Source: JBBDWK01 sp040902885
GTDB lineage: Bacteria; Acidobacteriota; Terriglobia; Bryobacterales; Bryobacteraceae
Reading direction: 5' to 3'
DNA length: 64,000 nucleotides
Assembly (NCBI GenBank): GCA_040902885.1
Contig: JBBDWK010000092.1
Span: 1 to 64,000 of the forward strand
The translations under genes and the position numbers were made by a program. Below, in pieces: positions 61,207-64,000 of the stretch. Within the stretch, counting starts at the first letter, position 1. The number at the start of each line of letters is the position of its first letter. The notes beneath the pieces are model-generated. The model saw only the letters and a list, made by a program, of their open reading frames with translations, did not search any database and was not told the origin of the DNA.

Positions 61207-62183
61207 TACTGCCCTGTACCCACGACGTTGCGCAAAGCTTCCCCTGCCGCGAGCCTCCTTACATTCTCCGCCACGTCCCGCATCCGCCCCGCGATGGTCT
61301 GTCTGGTCCATCCGGAAATATGAGGCGTCATGATCACGTTCGAGAGATCCTGAAATGGAAACTCCGAAGGCAGGCACACGGCATCGGGCGGCGAGGGATA
61401 GCGGTACCAGACGTCCACGGCGGCGCCGGCAATCGCGGAATCGCGCAGCGCTTCGTACAATGCACGCTCCTCCACCACCCGCGCTCGCGCCACGTTGATC
61501 AGGAACGCGCCGGAGTGCATGCACCGAAGCTCTTCAGGCCCCAGAAGCCCAGTTGTTGCGGGCGTCAGAGGGCAGCACACCACTACGTAGTCCGCCGAGG
61601 GCAGGCGCCGCCGCCAGTTCTCCCACGAGGCGAACGCATCGACGGACTCCATCTTTAGTCCGCGCCGTGAGGTCACAGCGGTCACGTGCAGTCCAAATGC
61701 GTGCGCCCGTCGCGCCACCTCTTCGCCGATGTGCCCGAAGCCCAGAATCAGCGCGCGCTTCCCATATAGCTCCTCCTGTACGGGCGCTTCCAGCCGCACA
61801 AAGCCTTCCCACTCGCCCCGCCGCAGCCGGGCGTCGCTGTGGTGCGGCCTCCGCGCCAGCATCAGCATGCACATCAGCACGTACTCGGCGATGGACCGCT
61901 CGTGATGAAACGTGTTCGCAACCGGCACCCCTTCGCGCAGCCACTCGAGTCCCATGCCGTCCAGACCCGCGCCGGGCACGTGCAGCAGGCGCAGGCGCGC
62001 GGCGCATTTCGAAATCTCTTCGGTCAGCGGCCCGCCGACAATCACTTCGGCGCGCTCGAACAGCGCGGCGGATTCGAGGGCCTTGCGAGGATGCGCCACG
62101 GCCTCGATCTCGTGGCCGGGAAGAAGACCGGCGAGCTGCTCCCGGCCCAATATGGCGATTCGCCCGAGAAGAATGATTTGCAA
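61203..62183 (-). CDS. D-2-hydroxyacid dehydrogenase
   Basis: 326 aa NAD(P)-dependent enzyme. The nucleotide motif is ILGFGHIGEEVA. The catalytic triad is visible as Arg in INVARARVVEE, Glu/Asp in the following DVWYRYP segment, and His in TPHISGWT. Family members reduce 2-keto acids; substrate unknown. The stop codon overlaps that of the PQQ gene by 4 bp in convergent orientation. It diverges from purC with 35 bp between their starts, so a compact double promoter lies there. Confidence 0.92.
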   Translation of the reverse strand: MQIILLGRIAILGREQLAGLLPGHEIEAVAHPRKALESAALFERAEVIVGGPLTEEISKCAARLRLLHVPGAGLDGMGLEWLREGVPVANTFHHERSIAEYVLMCMLMLARRPHHSDARLRRGEWEGFVRLEAPVQEELYGKRALILGFGHIGEEVARRAHAFGLHVTAVTSRRGLKMESVDAFASWENWRRRLPSADYVVVCCPLTPATTGLLGPEELRCMHSGAFLINVARARVVEERALYEALRDSAIAGAAVDVWYRYPSPPDAVCLPSEFPFQDLSNVIMTPHISGWTRQTIAGRMRDVAENVRRLAAGEALRNVVGTGQY

Positions 62184-62218
62184 CTTTCCATTATTGTCCG
62201 ATCAGGGTATGATCTTTG

Positions 62219-63145
62219 ATGCCCCCGAGTAAAGTTGACGGATTGGTGAACTTTTACCCGCCCGGTGTCATCCTGGAAACAGACCTGCCTGGAGTGCGCC
62301 GCTACGCGCGCGGAAAGGTTCGCGACATCTATGAGTTGGACGCCGCGCTGCTGATTGTAGCCACCGACCGCATCTCGGCCTTCGACTGTATCCTGCCTAC
62401 GGGCATTCCCGGCAAGGGCCGCGTTCTGACGCGCCTTTCCGTATTCTGGTTCGATTTCCTGCGCAATGTGGTCCCCACTCACTTTCTCACCGCGGAGGCG
62501 CAAGACTATCCGGATATTCTGAAGCTGCACGAGGAATGGCTCGCTGGCCGCTCCATGCTGGTTCGCCGCGCGCGGATGATTGAGATTGAATGCGTGGCGC
62601 GCGGGTATCTTGCCGGATCGGGATGGAAAGAATACCGGCAGACCGGCGCTATCTGCGGCATCCCCCTGCCGAAAGGGCTGCGTGAAAGCGACAAGCTGCC
62701 GGAGCCGATCTTCACTCCGGCCACCAAGGCCCAGACCGGCCACGACGAGAACATCTCCTTTGACGCGATGTCCGCGCTGGTTGGCGAGGAACTGGCCCGC
62801 CGCTTGCGCGACCTCACCCTGGACATCTACAACCGCGCCGCCCGATATGCCGCGACGCGCGGCATCCTGATTGCCGATACCAAGTTCGAGTTCGGCTTCA
62901 TCGATGAAGAGTTGGTGCTTGGCGACGAGGTTCTAACGCCGGACTCTTCGCGCTTCTGGCCATCGGAAATTTACAAGCCGGGCGGCCCTCAGTTGTCTTA
63001 CGATAAACAGTACGTGCGGGATTACCTGGAGTCGCTCGACTGGAACAAGCAACCGCCCGCGCCTCCGCTCCCGCCGGACGTGGCGGAGCGCACAGCGGGG
63101 AAGTATCGCGAGGCCTATCGCGCCCTCACCGGGAGAGATTTGTGA
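62219..63145 (+). CDS. purC: Phosphoribosylaminoimidazole-succinocarboxamide synthase
   Basis: 308 aa; makes SAICAR from CAIR and Asp with ATP, in purine synthesis. The longer (~300-aa) form, as in plants and several bacteria, with GKVRDIYEL, ATDRISAFDCILPTGIPGKG and VARGYLAGSGWKEY. Active-site and ATP-binding segments are intact. The ATG at 62219 follows TTG 62216 and has no ribosome-binding site; TATGAT ends 5 bp before it, so the mRNA may be leaderless. GTG of the next gene overlaps its stop. Confidence 0.95.
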   Translation: MPPSKVDGLVNFYPPGVILETDLPGVRRYARGKVRDIYELDAALLIVATDRISAFDCILPTGIPGKGRVLTRLSVFWFDFLRNVVPTHFLTAEAQDYPDILKLHEEWLAGRSMLVRRARMIEIECVARGYLAGSGWKEYRQTGAICGIPLPKGLRESDKLPEPIFTPATKAQTGHDENISFDAMSALVGEELARRLRDLTLDIYNRAARYAATRGILIADTKFEFGFIDEELVLGDEVLTPDSSRFWPSEIYKPGGPQLSYDKQYVRDYLESLDWNKQPPAPPLPPDVAERTAGKYREAYRALTGRDL

Positions 63146-63732
63146 CGCTGAACTGGCTGGACATCACGCTCGGCGGCGTGATGATCGTCTCCATCGTCAC
63201 CAGCTTCATGAAGGGTTTCTCGCGAGAGATGGTGCGGCTGGCCGCCGCCGTGCTGGGCTTTTTCGCCGGCCTCTGGTTTTACGGCATCGCCGGCTCTTTC
63301 GTGCAGCCCTACGTCAGCTCGCGCGGCGTCGCCAATTTTCTGGGCTTCCTTCTTATTTTCTTTTCCGCGCTGATAGCCGGGTCGCTGCTAGGGATGCTGC
63401 TCGGAAAGCTTTTGAAGTGGACCGGACTCGGCGGCGTGGACCGTCTGCTGGGAGCGGCCTTCGGGTTCGTTCGAGGCGCCGTGATCGCTTTGGCGCTGAT
63501 TCTGGCAATTGTCGCTTTCGCGCCCGGTTCGGAGCCGGGCGAACTCACGCCGCCGCGCTACGTGGTGGATTCGCAAATCGCGCCGTACATTCTCGATTCG
63601 GCGCATATTCTCAGCGGTCTCGCTCCCTACGAGCTGAAACACGGCTTCGGGCAGCGTTACGAGCGGGTTCAAGAGATCTGGAAGCAGTCCCTGCGGAAGC
63701 GGGTTCGCGAGTTACCCAGTATCCAAATGTGA
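63142..63732 (+). CDS. CvpA family membrane protein
   Basis: 196 aa with four hydrophobic segments and the CvpA-type FMKGFSREMVRLAAAVLGFF start. Family members are required for colicin V production and envelope integrity; the exact role is unclear. The start is GTG at 63142, overlapping the purC stop (GTGA). CvpA is found next to purine genes in several bacteria, matching this order. The C-terminal tail is basic. A Fis-type HTH gene begins 6 bp later. Confidence 0.88.
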   Translation: MTLNWLDITLGGVMIVSIVTSFMKGFSREMVRLAAAVLGFFAGLWFYGIAGSFVQPYVSSRGVANFLGFLLIFFSALIAGSLLGMLLGKLLKWTGLGGVDRLLGAAFGFVRGAVIALALILAIVAFAPGSEPGELTPPRYVVDSQIAPYILDSAHILSGLAPYELKHGFGQRYERVQEIWKQSLRKRVRELPSIQM

Positions 63733-63738
63733 GATGAA

Positions 63739-63996
63739 ATGAAAGAAGAACTGGATCGGCTGGTGGAGCACCTGATTGGAAATGGCTTTACGATGGAGGA
63801 CGGCGTCTCGATTCTGGAAAAGGCTATGATCGCGCACGCCATGAAGCGCAACGAGGGCAACCGCTCGGCCGCGAGCAAAATGCTGGGCATTCATCGCAAC
63901 ACGCTGCAGCGAAAGATCGCCGAGTACCACATGGATGGCAGGAAGGCTCCGGTAAAGGCCGTGCGCCGCGCCACAGCCGGGCGCCGCAGCGCCTAG
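63739..63996 (+). CDS. Fis-family helix-turn-helix protein
   Basis: 85 aa. The C-terminal half has NRSAASKMLGIHRNTLQRKIAEY, the Fis-type DNA-binding helix-turn-helix found also at the end of NtrC-like activators. There is no receiver or AAA domain, so it is a stand-alone nucleoid-type or regulatory protein. It shares an operon with purC and cvpA. The basic Arg/Ala-rich tail may add nonspecific DNA affinity. The window ends four bases after its stop. Confidence 0.85.
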   Translation: MKEELDRLVEHLIGNGFTMEDGVSILEKAMIAHAMKRNEGNRSAASKMLGIHRNTLQRKIAEYHMDGRKAPVKAVRRATAGRRSA

Positions 63997-64000
63997 AGTT

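Overview
The window looks like a scaffold from a high-GC, Gram-negative acidobacterium of the Bryobacter/Solibacter type. It is probably a metagenome-assembled genome, because a run of ten Ns joins two contigs at 11768-11777. The taxonomic call is inference from gene content: Gfo/Idh/MocA oxidoreductases, ECF sigma factors paired with anti-sigma or Ser/Thr kinase genes, a carboxypeptidase-like-plug TonB receptor, a DUF3106 protein, a two-module vanadium-haloperoxidase-like protein, LptD, and a dedicated sortase with its substrate.

Layout. 0.1-6.3 kb: an oxidoreductase, then a plus-strand run of SurA-like lipoprotein, YggX, a radical SAM protein whose frame continues through UGA into a CUAEP tail (candidate selenoprotein with a bacterial SECIS hairpin), an ATP-grasp ligase that starts on the recoded frame's stop codon, a PPC-domain protein and YjbQ. 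6.3-13.4 kb: HupE/UreJ-like and AI-2E-type membrane proteins, an oxidoreductase, a sortase substrate and class D-like sortase, PlsY, and a sigma/anti-sigma/DUF3106 operon. 13.5-19.5 kb: a giant CheB-CheR-PAS-histidine kinase with a damaged receiver domain, and a secreted repeat protein. 19.5-22.6 kb: flgM-flgN-flgK-flgL with a sigma-28-type promoter. 22.6-33.7 kb: H+-pyrophosphatase, RlmI, HtpX, Hsp20, M42 peptidase, beta-lactamase-fold hydrolase, TonB receptor and a second sigma/anti-sigma pair. 33.8-40.5 kb: tRNA-Gln, amidohydrolase, secreted protein, SDR, and a HipA-like kinase/DUF3037 pair. 40.5-46.8 kb: two divergent secreted-protein genes sharing a 141-nt palindrome (one interrupted by in-frame TGA), then a sigma factor/Ser-Thr kinase-NTPase-TPR pair. 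47-52.7 kb: tRNA-Leu, Pgi, RDD protein, LptD and a hydrolase. 52.8-59.7 kb: an orphan VapB-type antitoxin, a DcrB/EagR-like protein, and an operon of two large proteins that each carry an FlhA-cytoplasmic-domain (FHIPEP) fold without the export-gate membrane domain. 59.8-64 kb: PQQ-propeller protein, D-2-hydroxyacid dehydrogenase, PurC, CvpA and a Fis-type HTH protein.

Two systems deserve most attention. The first is the radical SAM/ATP-grasp pair, in which selenocysteine readthrough appears wired to translation of the downstream ligase. The second is the FHIPEP pair, which looks like a flagellar/type III export platform domain reused on a membrane-anchored TPR scaffold. No selenocysteine machinery, complete secretion apparatus, CRISPR array, rRNA or transposase is visible in the window.
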